From the NCBI RefSeq assembly GCF_000519085.1, contig NZ_KI912577.1, forward strand, positions 3,900,035 through 3,964,034: a DNA stretch of 64,000 nucleotides. The letters are read 5' to 3'. This document shows positions 52,272 through 61,256 of the stretch, one piece after another. A program made the position numbers and the translations under genes. A model generated the notes under the pieces. That model had not been told where the DNA came from. It searched no databases and worked only from the letters and a program-made list of their open reading frames with translations. The DNA comes from Methylobacterium sp. 10 (GTDB lineage: Bacteria; Pseudomonadota; Alphaproteobacteria; Rhizobiales; Beijerinckiaceae). Within the stretch, counting starts at the first letter, position 1. Each line of letters opens with the position of its first letter.

Positions 52272-53744
52272 TTACTCGATTCCGAGCTTCGCCTTCAGCA
52301 GCGCGTTCACCGCCGCCGGGTTGGCCTTGCCGCCGGTGGCCTTCATGGTCTGGCCGACGAACCAGCCGAGCAGGGTCGGCTTCTCGCGGGCCTGCTGCAC
52401 CTTGTCGGGGTTCTTCGCGATGATCTCGTCCACCGCCGCCTCGATGGCGCCGGTATCGGTGACTTGGCGCATGCCGCGCGATTCGACCAGTGCGCGCGGG
52501 TCGCCACCCTCGGACCAGACGACTTCGAACAGGTCCTTGGCGATCTTGCCGGAGATCACGCCTTCGCCGATGAGGTCGACGATGGCGCCGAGCTGGTCTG
52601 CCGAGACCGGGCTCGTCTCGATGCTGTGGCCTTCCTTGTTGAGGCGGCCGAACAGCTCGTTGATCACCCAGTTCGCCGCGGCTTTGCCGTCGCGACCCTT
52701 GGCCACCGCCTCGAAATAATCGGCCGAGGCGCGTTCGGCGATGAGCACGCCGGCGTCGTAGGGCGACAGGCCGTAGGACTCGATGAAGCGCGCCTTCTTG
52801 GCGTCCGGCAGTTCCGGCAGGCCCTCGGCCAGGGCATCGACATAGGCCTGGTCGAATTCCAGCGGCAGCAGGTCCGGGTCGGGGAAATAGCGGTAATCGT
52901 GCGCCTCTTCCTTCGAGCGCATGGAGCGAGTCTCGCCCTTGCCCGGATCGAACAGTCGGGTCTCCTGGGATATCGTGCCGCCATCCTCGATGATCGCGAT
53001 CTGGCGCCTTGCCTCGACTTCGATGGCCTGCCCGATGAAGCGGATCGAGTTGACGTTCTTGATCTCGCAGCGGGTGCCGAGCGGGTCGCCGGGCTTCCTC
53101 ACCGAGACGTTGACGTCGGCCCGGAGCGAGCCCTTCTCCATGTCGCCGTCGCAGGTGCCGAGATAGCGCAGGATGGTGCGCAGCTTGGTCACGTAGGCGC
53201 GTGCCTCCTCCGACGAGCGCAGGTCCGGCCGCGAGACGATCTCCATCAGGGCGACGCCCGAACGGTTGAGGTCGACGAAGCTCTGGGTCGGGTTCTGGTC
53301 GTGCAGGGACTTGCCGGCATCCTGCTCGAGATGCAGGCGCTCGATGCCCACCGTGATCGACTCGCCGTCGACGAGGTCCACCAGCACCTCGCCCTCACCG
53401 ACGATGGGGTCCTTGAACTGGCTGATCTGGTAGCCCTGCGGCAGGTCCGGGTAGAAGTAGTTCTTCCGGTCGAACACCGAGCGATGATTGATTCGCGCCT
53501 TCAGGCCGAGGCCGGTGCGGACGGCCTGAGCCACGCATTCCTCGTTGATGACGGGGAGCATGCCGGGCATCGCGGCGTCCACCAGGGAGACGTGGTCGTT
53601 CGGCTCGCCGCCGAATTCCGTCGAGGCGCCGGAGAACAGCTTCGAGCGGCTCGTGACCTGGGCATGGATCTCCATGCCGATCACGACCTCCCAATCGTGC
53701 AGGCCGCCCTTGATGAGCTTTTTGGGGTTCACGGGTACGGTCAT
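52272..53744 (-). CDS. gatB: Asp-tRNA(Asn)/Glu-tRNA(Gln) amidotransferase subunit B
   Basis: 490 residues. [20 protein letters not shown] and [19 protein letters not shown] mark the catalytic domain. [12 protein letters not shown] and the C-terminal Yqey-like helical tail bind the tRNA. GatB activates the misacylated tRNA carboxyl with ATP and accepts ammonia from GatA. It is separated from gatA by a small membrane-protein gene. Confidence 0.97.
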   Translation of the reverse strand: MTVPVNPKKLIKGGLHDWEVVIGMEIHAQVTSRSKLFSGASTEFGGEPNDHVSLVDAAMPGMLPVINEECVAQAVRTGLGLKARINHRSVFDRKNYFYPDLPQGYQISQFKDPIVGEGEVLVDLVDGESITVGIERLHLEQDAGKSLHDQNPTQSFVDLNRSGVALMEIVSRPDLRSSEEARAYVTKLRTILRYLGTCDGDMEKGSLRADVNVSVRKPGDPLGTRCEIKNVNSIRFIGQAIEVEARRQIAIIEDGGTISQETRLFDPGKGETRSMRSKEEAHDYRYFPDPDLLPLEFDQAYVDALAEGLPELPDAKKARFIESYGLSPYDAGVLIAERASADYFEAVAKGRDGKAAANWVINELFGRLNKEGHSIETSPVSADQLGAIVDLIGEGVISGKIAKDLFEVVWSEGGDPRALVESRGMRQVTDTGAIEAAVDEIIAKNPDKVQQAREKPTLLGWFVGQTMKATGGKANPAAVNALLKAKLGIE

Positions 53745-53812
53745 GATGGCCCGGATTCAGTGTTGCGCGGCGCGAAGGCGAGCCGGAAAGGTGGAAGGAC
53801 CGGCCGGCGCGG

Positions 53813-54112
53813 TCAAGCGCGCAGGCGATAGAGCTGGTGGGCCATGAAGCCCAGTGTGCCCCACAGAAAGCCCGCCATCCAGCGGATGGGGAAGAAGGTC
53901 GGTCCGTCGTGGCTCACCGGCGCCGGCCAGGGAATGCCGATGGCCGTGACGGCCCAGGACACCAGTACCGAGATCGCGAAGGCCATCAGCGACACGAGGA
54001 TGACCTTCACGAACTGGTCCGACTTCCAGCCCATGACCAGCGCGATAGCGATCAGGACGGGATCGAATGCGGCCCAGATCCAGACGTCGAAGGGATAGAC
54101 CGGGACGGTCAT
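53813..54112 (-). CDS. Small membrane protein between gatA and gatB
   Basis: 99 residues with three membrane helices (about 13-28, 36-60 and 78-95). Its start lies 10 bp after the gatA stop, so it is probably read with gatA. The family is not recognised. Its placement inside the gat cluster may be conserved in Methylobacterium, but no functional link is evident. Confidence 0.7.
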   Translation of the reverse strand: MTVPVYPFDVWIWAAFDPVLIAIALVMGWKSDQFVKVILVSLMAFAISVLVSWAVTAIGIPWPAPVSHDGPTFFPIRWMAGFLWGTLGFMAHQLYRLRA

Positions 54113-54122
54113 CGGGCGCGTC

Positions 54123-55616
54123 TCATGCCCACCACGCGGCGGGCAGCTTGGTCCGTCCGGCCGCCGTCTCGATCACCTGAGCGGCGGCGAACAGCGTCTC
54201 CTCGTCGAAGGGCCGGCCGATGAGCTGGAGCCCGAGGGGCAGCCCCTGCGCGTCGAGGCCGGCTGGTACGGAGATGCCGGGGAGCCCTGCCATGTTGACG
54301 GTGATGGTGAACACGTCCTGCAGGTACATCTCGACGGGATCGCTCGAGCCCTTCTCGCCGATGCCGAAGGCGGCGGACGGGGTGGCGGGGGTCAGGATCG
54401 CATCGATGCCTGAGGCATAGGCCTCCTCGAAGTCGCGCTTGATCAGGGTGCGGATCTTCTGGGCGCGCACGTAATAGGCGTCGTAATAGCCGGCCGAGAG
54501 CACGTAGGTGCCGATCATGATGCGGCGCTTCACCTCGCGACCGAAGCCCGCCGCGCGGGTGTTCTCGTACATCCCGGCGATGTCCTTGCCGGGGACGCGC
54601 AAGCCGTAGCGCACGCCGTCGTAGCGTGCCAGATTCGAGGAGGCTTCAGCGGGCGCCACGATGTAATAGGCCGGGAGCGCGTAGCGGGTATGCGGCAGCG
54701 AGATCTCGCGGACCGTGGCGCCGGCATCCTTCAGCATCGCGGCGCCCTTGTCCCAGAGCGCCTGGATCTCGGCGGACATGCCCTCGACCCGGTATTCCTT
54801 CGGGATGCCGATGGTGAGGCCCTTCACGCCCCGCGCCACCGCCGCCTCGAAATCCGGGACGGGCAGGTCGGCACAGGTGGTGTCGCGGGCATCCGGGCCA
54901 GACATGGAGCCGAGCAGGATCGCGCAATCGCGCACCGTGCGGGCGATGGGGCCGGCCTGATCGAGGGACGAGGCATAGGCCACCGTACCCCAGCGCGAGC
55001 AGCGCCCGTAGGTCGGCTTGATGCCCACCGTGCCGGTGAAGGCGGCGGGCTGGCGGATCGAGCCGCCGGTATCGGTGGCGGTGGCGCCCAGACACAGATG
55101 TGCGGCCACGGCAGCGGCCGAACCGCCGGAGGAACCGCCCGGCACCAGCTTCGTGTCGGAGAGTGCTCCATTCTCCTGACGACGCCAGGGCGAGACCACG
55201 TCGCCATAGGCGGAGGTCTCGTTGGACGAGCCCATGGCGAATTCGTCGAGATTGAGCTTGCCCAGCATCACCGCCCCGTCGCGCCACAGATTGTGGGTGA
55301 CGGCCGATTCGTAATGCGGCTGGAATCCTTCGAGGATCCTCGAGCCGGCCGTGGTGGTCACACCGTGGGTGCAGAACAGGTCCTTGACGCCCAACGGCAG
55401 GCCTTCGAGGGGCCGGGCCTCGCCGGAGGCGATCTTGGTGTCGGCCACCTCCGCCATCTGCAGGGCGCGCTCGGGCGTCTCCAGCAGGTAGGCGTTGAGC
55501 CCCCGCGCCGCCTCGATCGCCGAGAGATGGGCCTTGGCGAGGTCGGTCGCCGAGAAATCCTTGGCTTTCAGCCCGTCGCGGGCCTCGGCCAGGGTGAGTT
55601 CGTTGAGATGGGTCAT
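54123..55616 (-). CDS. gatA: Asp-tRNA(Asn)/Glu-tRNA(Gln) amidotransferase subunit A
   Basis: 497 residues from the ATG at 55616. The amidase signature Ser-cisSer-Lys is visible: [10 protein letters not shown] supplies the Lys, and [16 protein letters not shown] with [10 protein letters not shown] supplies the serines. GatA releases ammonia from glutamine for transfer to the misacylated tRNA held by GatB. It lies 92 bp downstream of gatC. Confidence 0.97.
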   Translation of the reverse strand: MTHLNELTLAEARDGLKAKDFSATDLAKAHLSAIEAARGLNAYLLETPERALQMAEVADTKIASGEARPLEGLPLGVKDLFCTHGVTTTAGSRILEGFQPHYESAVTHNLWRDGAVMLGKLNLDEFAMGSSNETSAYGDVVSPWRRQENGALSDTKLVPGGSSGGSAAAVAAHLCLGATATDTGGSIRQPAAFTGTVGIKPTYGRCSRWGTVAYASSLDQAGPIARTVRDCAILLGSMSGPDARDTTCADLPVPDFEAAVARGVKGLTIGIPKEYRVEGMSAEIQALWDKGAAMLKDAGATVREISLPHTRYALPAYYIVAPAEASSNLARYDGVRYGLRVPGKDIAGMYENTRAAGFGREVKRRIMIGTYVLSAGYYDAYYVRAQKIRTLIKRDFEEAYASGIDAILTPATPSAAFGIGEKGSSDPVEMYLQDVFTITVNMAGLPGISVPAGLDAQGLPLGLQLIGRPFDEETLFAAAQVIETAAGRTKLPAAWWA

Positions 55617-55708
55617 GCCGCCTGCTGTCCTCAAAGCCCGCCGGACCCTGTCGCCATTCTCAGGCGCCGCGCGGTCCGAGCCGGGCACGCATCACGAAAT
55701 CGAGCGTG

Positions 55709-55996
55709 CTACTCGACCACCTTCGGGACGAGGAAGTAATGGTCCTCGGTCTCGGGGGCGTTGAAGACGATGTCGCGGGCATGTCCGCCGTCGGTCACCA
55801 CGTCGGTGCGCTTCTTCATCGCCATCGGCGTGACCGAGGTCATCGGCTCGATGCCCTCGACATCGACTTCGGAGAGTTGCTCGACGAAGGCGAGGATGGC
55901 GTTGAGCTCGCCCTGGAGCGGCGCGACCTCCTCGTCGTTCACCGCGATACGCGCCAGATGCGCGATGCGCCTCACTGTGGTTGCGTCGACCGACAT
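55709..55996 (-). CDS. gatC: Asp-tRNA(Asn)/Glu-tRNA(Gln) amidotransferase subunit C
   Basis: 95 residues, the typical size. [18 protein letters not shown] is the N-terminal signature and [15 protein letters not shown] the middle; it ends [16 protein letters not shown]. GatC wraps around GatA and GatB and holds the complex together. It is the first gat gene in this cluster. Confidence 0.96.
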   Translation of the reverse strand: MSVDATTVRRIAHLARIAVNDEEVAPLQGELNAILAFVEQLSEVDVEGIEPMTSVTPMAMKKRTDVVTDGGHARDIVFNAPETEDHYFLVPKVVE

Positions 55997-56100
55997 GCTG
56001 CCTTCGGACCTCGGGACCTGCGCCGGAACGCGCGTCAGGGGCCGGGCTATAGCACCGCGCTTCGCGGCCCCGCAACGCCGGGGCGGGCGGAAGCGTCGTC

Positions 56101-56331
56101 TCAGACGATGGCGTTGCCGGGATGAGAGGGGGCTTCGACCACGATTCCCTTGTCCTGGCGGAGCGTTTCCGACTGCCGGAAGCCGAGGACGAGGATCTCG
56201 AGGGCCAAAGCGAGCATGAGCTTGTGCCGGAACGGCATCTCGCGCGTGGCATCGACGTTCCAGGCGCTGCCGCCTTTGCCGGGCGGCCGCAGCATGCCGA
56301 GAACCTGGGAGAGGCGGCCGAGCCGATTCAT
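56101..56331 (-). CDS. Small hypothetical protein upstream of gatC
   Basis: 76 residues with GGAG five bases before the ATG. The middle contains a short hydrophobic helix ([20 protein letters not shown]), perhaps membrane-associated. I recognise no family. It lies 104 bp upstream of gatC on the same strand and diverges from the SUKH gene. Confidence 0.5.
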   Translation of the reverse strand: MNRLGRLSQVLGMLRPPGKGGSAWNVDATREMPFRHKLMLALALEILVLGFRQSETLRQDKGIVVEAPSHPGNAIV

Positions 56332-56439
56332 GCTGTCTCCGTATCGTCAACAAATCCTTAACGAGCTTATGGCGCATTGGCTCCCGGTGCGGCTATCCCC
56401 CTTCGGACGTAGGATCGGGTCGCGTTGGGGATAGACATC

Positions 56440-56979
56440 ATGTGGCAGACGGTGTTCGCCGAATTCACCGCCGGGCCGAAGGCCGTTCCGGCCGATCTCG
56501 ACCGCGCGGAGGCGGAACTGGGGTTTCCGCTGCCGGAGAGCTACCGCGGCTTCTGCCTCGACTGCGGAGTCGGCCTCGCCTGCGGTTCCCTCCGCATCGC
56601 GATCCCGAGCGCCACGGAGAGCGCGGACCTCGTCACCCGTTCGGAGCTGATTGCGCACAGCATCGCCTCCGTGCTGGAGACGCGGGAGGGGCATCGCTTC
56701 GAGGTGGAGGGCGACGACCCGAGCGTGGTCGAACGCGCCTGTTTCTTCGGCGAGACCGAGGCGGGCGAGTTCCTGTTCTGGGACGTGATCGTCGGGGCGG
56801 ACGAGGCCGAGCGCCGGGAATACGAGATCTGGGTGATGGGTGCCGATCTCGAATCGGTGAGGTTCGGGGGCGCCGACCTCCCCGATCTCATGCGCCGGCT
56901 TCAGGGTCCCGCCGTGCGCGGCATCCTCGGCATGGGCGCCGAGCCCCTGCCCTCCAGCTTCCTGGGTCAGGTCTCGTGA
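56440..56979 (+). CDS. SMI1/KNR4 (SUKH) domain protein
   Basis: 179 residues. [20 protein letters not shown] is the SUKH signature. The later beta strands are [14 protein letters not shown] and [19 protein letters not shown] proteins are mostly immunity proteins against diverse toxins. No toxin gene is near. The stop overlaps the GTG of ruvX (GTGA). Confidence 0.82.
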   Translation: MWQTVFAEFTAGPKAVPADLDRAEAELGFPLPESYRGFCLDCGVGLACGSLRIAIPSATESADLVTRSELIAHSIASVLETREGHRFEVEGDDPSVVERACFFGETEAGEFLFWDVIVGADEAERREYEIWVMGADLESVRFGGADLPDLMRRLQGPAVRGILGMGAEPLPSSFLGQVS

Positions 56980-57476
56980 CGGAAGACGAGGTCCGGGCGT
57001 TCGTCGTGGCGTCCGCGGGCGGTCGGCGCCTCATCGGAATCGATCTCGGCACCAAGACGATCGGCCTCGCTCTGTCGGATGTGGGCCGGCAGATCGCCTC
57101 GCCCCTCGAGACCATCCGCCGGGTGAAGTTCACCCCCGACGTCGCGCGCCTGCGCCTCCTGTGCGAGACGCACCAGGTCGGCGGCCTCGTCATGGGCCTG
57201 CCCCTCAACATGGATGGCAGCGAAGGGCCGCGCGTCCAGGCCACACGTTCCTTCGTGCGCAACATGAAGCCTCTGCTCGACCTGCCGGTGCTGTTCTGCG
57301 ACGAACGCCTATCCACGGCGGCGGTGACGCGGGCCCTGATCGCGGCGGACGCCTCACGGGCCAAGCGCGGCGAGGTCGTGGACATGCTGGCGGCGGCCTA
57401 CATCCTCCAGGGATGCCTCGATCAGATCCGGGGTCTGCTAGGGGACGAGGAGCGCGAGGAGCGCGACGTCTTCTGA
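56976..57476 (+). CDS. ruvX: Holliday junction resolvase-like RuvX/YqgF
   Basis: 166 residues from a GTG that overlaps the upstream stop. [18 protein letters not shown] provides the first catalytic Asp of the RNase H fold. [34 protein letters not shown] and the C-terminal [14 protein letters not shown] (last acidic residue) are also present. It is an essential protein linked to 16S rRNA processing and recombination. Confidence 0.93.
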   Translation: MTEDEVRAFVVASAGGRRLIGIDLGTKTIGLALSDVGRQIASPLETIRRVKFTPDVARLRLLCETHQVGGLVMGLPLNMDGSEGPRVQATRSFVRNMKPLLDLPVLFCDERLSTAAVTRALIAADASRAKRGEVVDMLAAAYILQGCLDQIRGLLGDEEREERDVF

Positions 57477-57489
57477 GAGAAAACGCGCG

Positions 57490-57690
57490 TCACGCCGCAG
57501 CCGGCGGCTCGTCGTCGCCGGGCTCGACGGGTGAGTTGAGGATGTCCTCCAACTCGTCCACCAGCATGTCGATCTGGTCCTGGCTCGCCAGCACCTTGAG
57601 GGTCTGGCCGCTCTCGGTGGCGAGGGCGAGCTCGATCCCAGTGCCGGAGCGCGTGGCGAGGATGCGGGCGAGTATGTGCGTGGCGCTCAT
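57490..57690 (-). CDS. 66-aa protein attached to the H4MPT cluster
   Basis: 66 residues from the ATG at 57690, 20 bp downstream of the MfnF-like gene and probably co-transcribed with it. The sequence MSATHILARILATRSGTGIE is followed by an acidic C-terminus (MLVDELEDILNSPVEPGDDE). It is predicted soluble. I recognise no family. The close linkage suggests a role in the C1 cofactor pathway, which is inference. Confidence 0.65.
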   Translation of the reverse strand: MSATHILARILATRSGTGIELALATESGQTLKVLASQDQIDMLVDELEDILNSPVEPGDDEPPAAA

Positions 57691-57710
57691 GCGGGTCTTC
57701 CGTTCGGGTT

Positions 57711-58787
57711 TCAGGATTGGATCGGGCAGGCGGGCAAGGAGGTCCCTGCCAGCAGGGCCACCGCCACCGCCGGGCCGCAGGTGGAGGCCCAATCAGCGCC
57801 CTCCTCCGCGAGCGACGGCGCGATGAGGTCGCTGAGCGCCACGGCCGAACGGCCCAGGCGCCGGGCCAGACGCTCGGCCAGGAACCGCCCCGCCCCGCAG
57901 ACGACGAGGGGCGCATCGGCCGCGATGTCGGGTCGCGAGAGCAGGATCGCCGCCGCGTCGTGCAGGGGCCGCAACTGACACTCGGCGAAATGCGCCGCGA
58001 GGGCGCGCCAGTCGGCCGAGGTTCCCTCCGCATGGTCGCGGCCGATCATCCGGGCGAGGCGGATCTCGGTCTCGGGGATCGATTTGCCCTTCATGTCGGC
58101 GCTGTGCTGCTGGTCGGCCCCCTCGGGCAGGTCACCGGTGAGGCGGTAGACGTCGGCCGTTGTGGCGAAGGTCTCCGCCATCAGACCCGTGCGCCGGCCC
58201 TTGAACGGCGCGGAGGCGGTGAAGGCGAGGACGGGCGTCCGGACCACGCCGGAATAGACGAGTTCGCCCGTCTCCAGGCGCTCGGCGTCGCTGTAGCCGG
58301 TGGCGGCCGGGCGGCCGTCCACGATGGGGATCAGGTCGGCGGTGGTGGAGCCGATATCGACGAGGAGCGCCTTCGCCGCGTGGCGGCCGACCAGGGCCGC
58401 CGTGGCGTGCCAGTTGGCCGAGGCCACGTCGATCGCGGCGCCGGTCGCCTCGCCGGGTGAGAGGAGCCCGGCCCGGCCGCCGTAGATCCGCACCGTACCG
58501 GGGAGATTCGTTGCCGCCCAGGCGGAGAGCTGTGCCACGCCGTCGGTGCGGTCGGAGAAGCAATCGGTGAGTTCGCCGGTCATGGTGACCACATGGTCGG
58601 CCTCTCCGCGCGCCCAATCGGGCAGCTGCGAAAACGTCTCGTCGAGGGCGGGCAGGCCGCGCCATAGACGGCAGGGCGCCTGTACCACCGCCTCGACGCG
58701 GCCCTTGCGAACCAGGGCCGCCTTGACATGGACCCCCCCGAGATCCCAGCCGATCACCGGGTTGTGCGTGGATGCGGCAGGCGTCAC
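57711..58787 (-). CDS. MfnF-like / H4MPT-linked C1 transfer pathway protein
   Basis: 358 residues from a GTG at 58787; a longer frame starting at 58859 would run into the divergent gene. The actin/hydantoinase-like fold is visible as VIGWDLGGVHVKAAL, ALLVDIGSTTADLIPI and VVCGAGRFLAERLA. This family occurs in H4MPT clusters; the methanogen homologue MfnF joins the furan and tyramine-glutamate parts of methanofuran. In methylotrophs it probably does the equivalent for methylofuran. Confidence 0.82.
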   Translation of the reverse strand: MTPAASTHNPVIGWDLGGVHVKAALVRKGRVEAVVQAPCRLWRGLPALDETFSQLPDWARGEADHVVTMTGELTDCFSDRTDGVAQLSAWAATNLPGTVRIYGGRAGLLSPGEATGAAIDVASANWHATAALVGRHAAKALLVDIGSTTADLIPIVDGRPAATGYSDAERLETGELVYSGVVRTPVLAFTASAPFKGRRTGLMAETFATTADVYRLTGDLPEGADQQHSADMKGKSIPETEIRLARMIGRDHAEGTSADWRALAAHFAECQLRPLHDAAAILLSRPDIAADAPLVVCGAGRFLAERLARRLGRSAVALSDLIAPSLAEEGADWASTCGPAVAVALLAGTSLPACPIQS

Positions 58788-58814
58788 GGGCAGGTCCGTA
58801 CAGGGAGGAACGGG

Positions 58815-59498
58815 ATGAAGGACGGGTTTCGGATCGTTCCGGTGATCGATCTGCGCCACGGAGAGGTGGTGCGGGCGAGGGCCGGGGATCGCGCCTCCTA
58901 TGCCCCGATCGTGACGCCCTTGGCAAAGGGATCGTCACCTGGGGATGTCGCGCAGGGGCTCGTGGCCGCGATCGCCGCGCGCATCCTCTACGTCGCCGAT
59001 CTCGATGCGATCATCGACGGCAAGCCTCCCGATCTCGGCAGTCTCACGCGGGTCTCTCTCGCCTGTCCCGGCGTCCAGCTCTGGGTCGACGCGGGATTCT
59101 CAGGGGCCGCCGGCGTCGATGCGTTCCTGGCGGAGGGGTTGGGCCGCCCGGTGATCGGCAGCGAGAGCCAGCACGATGCCGCCCTGGTGCGGGCGCTGGG
59201 AGATCGAGCAGTCTTCTCCCTCGACAGCCGGGGCGCGGACCGGATGGGGCCGGCGGAGCTCCATGACGAGCCGGCGTACTGGCCCGCCGAGGTCATCGTG
59301 ATGACCCTGAGCCGGGTCGGCGCCGGGACCGGGCCGGACCTCGACCGCCTGTCCGAGATCCGCAGGGCCAGTCCAGCGACACGGCTCTACGCGGCGGGCG
59401 GGGTGCGTGGAATGGCGGATGTCGCCGCGCTGGAGGATATCGGCGTCACGGGTGCTTTGGTGGCGTCCGCGATCCACGACGGGACATTACGGACGTAG
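58815..59498 (+). CDS. HisA-like TIM-barrel protein of the H4MPT cluster
   Basis: 227 residues, with AGGGAGGAA six bases before the ATG. FRIVPVIDLRHGEVVRARAG and ILYVADLDAIIDGKPPD resemble HisA, and the phosphate-binding ends LYAAGGVRGMADVAA and VASAIHDGTL are typical of the fold. Genes like this occur next to C1 clusters of methylotrophs and planctomycetes, apart from the his operon, so it likely handles a cofactor precursor rather than histidine. Its start is 27 bp from that of the MfnF-like gene. Confidence 0.82.
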   Translation: MKDGFRIVPVIDLRHGEVVRARAGDRASYAPIVTPLAKGSSPGDVAQGLVAAIAARILYVADLDAIIDGKPPDLGSLTRVSLACPGVQLWVDAGFSGAAGVDAFLAEGLGRPVIGSESQHDAALVRALGDRAVFSLDSRGADRMGPAELHDEPAYWPAEVIVMTLSRVGAGTGPDLDRLSEIRRASPATRLYAAGGVRGMADVAALEDIGVTGALVASAIHDGTLRT

Positions 59499-59510
59499 CA
59501 GGCCGGGGAC

Positions 59511-59545
59511 ACAAAAAAACGAGGCGGCCGGAGCCGCCTCGTTTC
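59511..59545 (-). terminator. Strong terminator of fae (bidirectional)
   Basis: AAACGAGGCGG (59517-59527) and CCGCCTCGTTT (59534-59544) form an 11-bp stem with a six-base loop, followed on the minus strand by seven T residues. It lies 93 bp after the fae stop and also just after the HisA-like gene, so it can serve both. Confidence 0.92.
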
Positions 59546-59637
59546 ATGTCTCATCGTCCGAGGAAGATGGAAGCCAGTCGCTGGAGCAGGCCCCGCGGTG
59601 CGGGCGGAGGCACGCTCTGCCCAGGACTGTCCCCGAT

Positions 59638-60150
59638 CTAAGCGTTCGACGCGAAGGGGTGCGAAGCAGAGTTGCGCTGCTCGGTGGCCTGAGCGGCGGT
59701 GGGCTCGCCCTTGACGGCGCGCTGGATCGACAGCTTCACGGCGTCGTAGTTGTACTTCTGGATCTTGGCGTCGTCGGCCGCTTCCCAGTGGATGAACACG
59801 CCGACCAGGATGAACAGGTCGTCGGCTTCGTCAGCGGGGATGATGCCTTCGGCAACGGCGTCCTGCACGGCCTTGGCAACGCCGTACTGGGCGGGGCCGA
59901 ACATCTGGACGGCCTGACGGGCGTCGTTGATGGTGACCTTGTTGAACATCAGGGTGTTCGGCTTGCAGGGCAGGTTCGGCGCGATGACCGCGAGCAGGCT
60001 GGTGAAGCCGTGCTTGTTGTTCACGAGGCCGTTGCAGAAAGCCGTCTCGGCCGGCGAACCGCGCGGTCCGATGATGAGATCGATGTGGGCGACCTCGTTG
60101 CCATCGCCGACGAGAGCCTCGCCGACCAGAACTTTGTTGATCTTCGCCAT
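59638..60150 (-). CDS. fae: Formaldehyde-activating enzyme
   Basis: 170 residues from the ATG at 60150, with GGGAGA upstream. [20 protein letters not shown] carries the active-site His22, and [18 protein letters not shown] and [19 protein letters not shown] are hallmark stretches. The sequence agrees closely with my memory of the Methylorubrum extorquens AM1 enzyme. Fae condenses formaldehyde with tetrahydromethanopterin to methylene-H4MPT, the entry step of formaldehyde oxidation, and is very abundant in methanol-grown cells. It stands alone, with its own likely promoter and terminator. Confidence 0.98.
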   Translation of the reverse strand: MAKINKVLVGEALVGDGNEVAHIDLIIGPRGSPAETAFCNGLVNNKHGFTSLLAVIAPNLPCKPNTLMFNKVTINDARQAVQMFGPAQYGVAKAVQDAVAEGIIPADEADDLFILVGVFIHWEAADDAKIQKYNYDAVKLSIQRAVKGEPTAAQATEQRNSASHPFASNA

Positions 60151-60277
60151 GTGGGGTTTCTCCCAGGAGTCTTGAAAAAGCATGACCGCCCCGTAGTTTG
60201 GCGCGGCCGAAAGCCATCCTTGTTCACGGCGTCCAGCCCCAAAGGGACCGGACCGGTTTGCCCGGATCGCGGCGCGG

Positions 60278-60306
60278 ACCCTACTCTGGGGTCTCAACCG
60301 GAACAA
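60278..60306 (-). promoter_or_regulatory. Candidate fae promoter
   Basis: On the minus strand TTGTTC (60301-60306) and TAGGGT (60278-60283) are 17 bases apart. They would give a leader of about 120 bases before the fae ATG. The match to consensus is modest. Separate transcription of fae fits its position between two hairpins. Confidence 0.3.
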
Positions 60307-60361
60307 CCCTGCAGGGGGGCCGTATTCGAGCAAAATCTTTGCCTAACGGGGGGTTGAACCC

Positions 60362-60386
60362 GCCGCGTCACGAATTATGACGCGGC
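60362..60386 (-). terminator. Hairpin after the CitG-like gene
   Basis: GCCGCGTCA (60362-60370) and TGACGCGGC (60378-60386) form a perfect 9-bp stem with a seven-base loop, 24 bp after the CitG-like stop. It has no T-tract. It may separate the mch operon from fae or act as an attenuator. Confidence 0.5.
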
Positions 60387-60410
60387 CCGCCACCGCCGGG
60401 ACCATCGGAG

Positions 60411-61256
60411 TCACGGGATTCCCGCCCCGCCCGCCAGTAACCGATCGGCGAAGAGGGTAGCCACCGTCATGTCCGCGCTGGTGCCTGGATTGAGATTCTC
60501 GCCTTTCCACGAGCGGTCCCGCGCCACGAGTTCGGCGACGGGGCGGGTGGCGAGATCGAGGGAGAGGAGCCCCTCCGCCTCGGCGCGCAGGGCGTCGGCA
60601 CGGTCCGCCCCGTGCTTGCGCGCCACATGGCTGTCGGGAACGGCAGCGAGGTAGCCGAGGAACACCGCCGTCGTGCTCCAGGGGGGCGTGAGGCCCTTGC
60701 CGCGCGCCGCCGAAAGAGCGGGCAGGCCGATGCCGAAGATGTCGGCGAAGCCGGTGACGTAGGCGCGGGCGATCCGGTCGCGCGGGGCCGCTTCCGCCAT
60801 GGCCGCGACGAGGCTGGCCGGCGCTTCCGATCCGGTCACGTCGTGGCGTGCGGCCCGTCCGAGGCCGCCGGGATTGGCGGCGCGAATCGCGGCGAAGACG
60901 TCGGCCGCATCGGCGGCGTCGAGGGTATCCAGAACGTGGCCCAACGCCCCGCGCAGAGGGCCGCCGCGCTCGGCGGCGAGGGCCAGGGGCGCGCAGAGGA
61001 GGAGAATGCCGAGATTGGTGTTCTGGCCCACTGCGCCGAGGGTCGCCTCCATGGCGGTGCGGACGCGCCGGCCGACCCGCGCGCCGGGTTCCGCCAGATG
61101 GGGGGCGGAGACCTCGGCGCTCGTGACGAAATCCGCCACCGCCATGCGGTGCCCGTCACCGAAGACATGGACGTTGCCGGGTTTCAGGGCATCGAGTTCG
61201 GCAAGACAGCACGCCCGGTAGGCCGTGGCGATCGCCTCGGGCGAAAGCCCGCTCAT
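60411..61256 (-). CDS. CitG/MdcB-like triphosphoribosyl-dephospho-CoA synthase homologue
   Basis: 281 residues, starting at an ATG that overlaps the upstream stop (ATGA). LAELDALKPGNVHVFGDGHR and GQNTNLGILLLCAPLALA are CitG-family features. Corresponds to the gene called orf7 in the M. extorquens H4MPT cluster. In that pathway CitG-like proteins are thought to help make the ribosyl-linked part of H4MPT; the exact reaction is not established. Confidence 0.85.
   Translation of the reverse strand: MSGLSPEAIATAYRACCLAELDALKPGNVHVFGDGHRMAVADFVTSAEVSAPHLAEPGARVGRRVRTAMEATLGAVGQNTNLGILLLCAPLALAAERGGPLRGALGHVLDTLDAADAADVFAAIRAANPGGLGRAARHDVTGSEAPASLVAAMAEAAPRDRIARAYVTGFADIFGIGLPALSAARGKGLTPPWSTTAVFLGYLAAVPDSHVARKHGADRADALRAEAEGLLSLDLATRPVAELVARDRSWKGENLNPGTSADMTVATLFADRLLAGGAGIP

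Noticed and set aside
58815..59498. Assignment as MfnB (furan phosphate synthase)
   Set aside because: MfnB has a different N-terminal signature; this protein follows the HisA pattern.
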